A DNA stretch of 64,000 nucleotides, taken from assembly GCF_900103125.1 (NCBI RefSeq), contig NZ_FNJV01000003.1, positions 982,589 to 1,046,588 of the forward strand. The letters run 5' to 3'. The notes under the pieces were generated by a model that was not told where the DNA came from, did not search any database, and saw only the letters and a program-made list of their open reading frames with translations. Positions 63,648 through 64,000 of the stretch are shown here, in pieces; position 1 is the first letter of the stretch, and each line of letters opens with the position of its first letter. This DNA is from Mucilaginibacter sp. OK268. GTDB taxonomy: Bacteria; Bacteroidota; Bacteroidia; Sphingobacteriales; Sphingobacteriaceae. Made by a program: the position numbers and the translations under genes.

Positions 63648-64000
63648 TTACCATCGCCCCTGCGTTAATCCACGGCTTTGCTTACGACTTTGTTCTATTT
63701 CTTCCTGTAATTTTAGTTCCCGCTTCAACTCCTGTTTTTCTTGCCGCTTTTGCTCCTGCTCCTGTTTTTCCAGTTTCTTTATTTCAAGCCGTTGTCCATA
63801 ATCACCATGCTTTAAAGTATTGGAATAGATAAACGTTTCTTTGAGTTCGCGGTCATAATCAAATGCCTGGTCAAATGTTCGTTCGGCTGCTTGTTTGAAA
63901 GCTACGCGGTCAAACTGGCCTACTTTCAGACTGTGTGCCGCATTCTTGCCCCGTGAATTATTTAAAGGGCTTAAACGGATACTATCGGTAATATCTTTGC
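63648..64000 (-). CDS. C-terminus of an unrecognised charged protein (possible mobilisation protein)
   Basis: An open minus-strand frame runs from the right window edge to a TAA at 63648, giving 117 residues of an incomplete protein. The visible part starts KDITDSIRLSPLNNSRGK and includes RVAFKQAAERTFDQAF, then a long Gln/Glu/Lys coiled-coil run (LEIKKLEKQEQEQKRQEKQE) and ends QSRGLTQGRW. Such charged tails are common at the C-terminus of relaxases and other mobilisation proteins of Bacteroidota conjugative elements, but the part seen carries no diagnostic motif. The start and the main domain lie outside the window, so the function is not assigned. Confidence 0.65.
   Translation of the reverse strand, partial: KDITDSIRLSPLNNSRGKNAAHSLKVGQFDRVAFKQAAERTFDQAFDYDRELKETFIYSNTLKHGDYGQRLEIKKLEKQEQEQKRQEKQELKRELKLQEEIEQSRKQSRGLTQGRW

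Noticed and set aside
1..64000. CRISPR arrays, tRNA or rRNA genes
   Set aside because: No regularly spaced direct repeats of array type and no tRNA- or rRNA-like stretches were recognised by eye; a dedicated search was not possible.

Overview
The window looks like chromosome from a Bacteroidota species, most probably family Sphingobacteriaceae (Mucilaginibacter/Pedobacter-like). The evidence is three SusC/SusD-type nutrient-uptake pairs, two FecR/ECF-sigma regulatory modules, a one-protein hybrid two-component system, a LytS/LytTR pair, Bacteroidota-style lipoprotein signals, the near absence of Shine-Dalgarno sequences, and many short palindromic interspersed repeats. No rRNA, tRNA, CRISPR array or transposase gene was recognised.

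Left part (1-12.3 kb). A minus-strand locus reads ECF sigma factor, FecR anti-sigma, SusC with an STN signalling domain, SusD, and a DUF5689 lipoprotein cut by the window edge. It is followed by an unusual 857-residue protein that joins a kinase-like domain to an outer-membrane barrel, a Lys/Ala-rich repeat protein, and a small double-DUF1508 protein.

Centre (12.3-46.9 kb). This is a carbohydrate island. From left to right: a hybrid two-component sensor/AraC regulator; a minus-strand polysaccharide utilisation locus (SusC, SusD, GH16, GH2); a ketopantoate reductase-like gene; a plus-strand arabinose operon (araB, araD, GH27, araA, sodium symporter); and a second minus-strand locus with its own ECF sigma/FecR control (SusC, SusD, GH2, GH35, L-rhamnose mutarotase, GH16). 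Two GH16 endo-enzymes, GH35/GH2 exo-enzymes, a GH27, the arabinose pathway and a rhamnose mutarotase together fit a galactan backbone carrying arabinose, such as type II arabinogalactan. That substrate is an inference.

Right part (47-64 kb). Small genes (an orphan CHC2 zinc finger and a thioredoxin-like protein) are followed by a LytS/LytTR pair divergent from a large outer-membrane barrel protein. Then comes an Rhs/YD-repeat locus on the minus strand: a 1327-residue SpvB/Rhs-like protein with a PKD domain, a 1260-residue Rhs protein with an unrecognised C-terminal tip, a small gene in the immunity position, and 45 bases further on a 56-codon orphan fragment resembling the end of another Rhs toxin tip. 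The extreme right holds a large inverted repeat and the C-terminus of an unrecognised charged protein that may belong to a mobile element.

The most notable items are the Rhs toxin locus with its displaced tip remnant, the kinase-like/barrel fusion, palindromic repeats read through in frame by a glycosidase gene, four helically phased TTTTAAC repeats upstream of the hybrid sensor, and a paired TGTAAACC element present in two distant intergenic regions.
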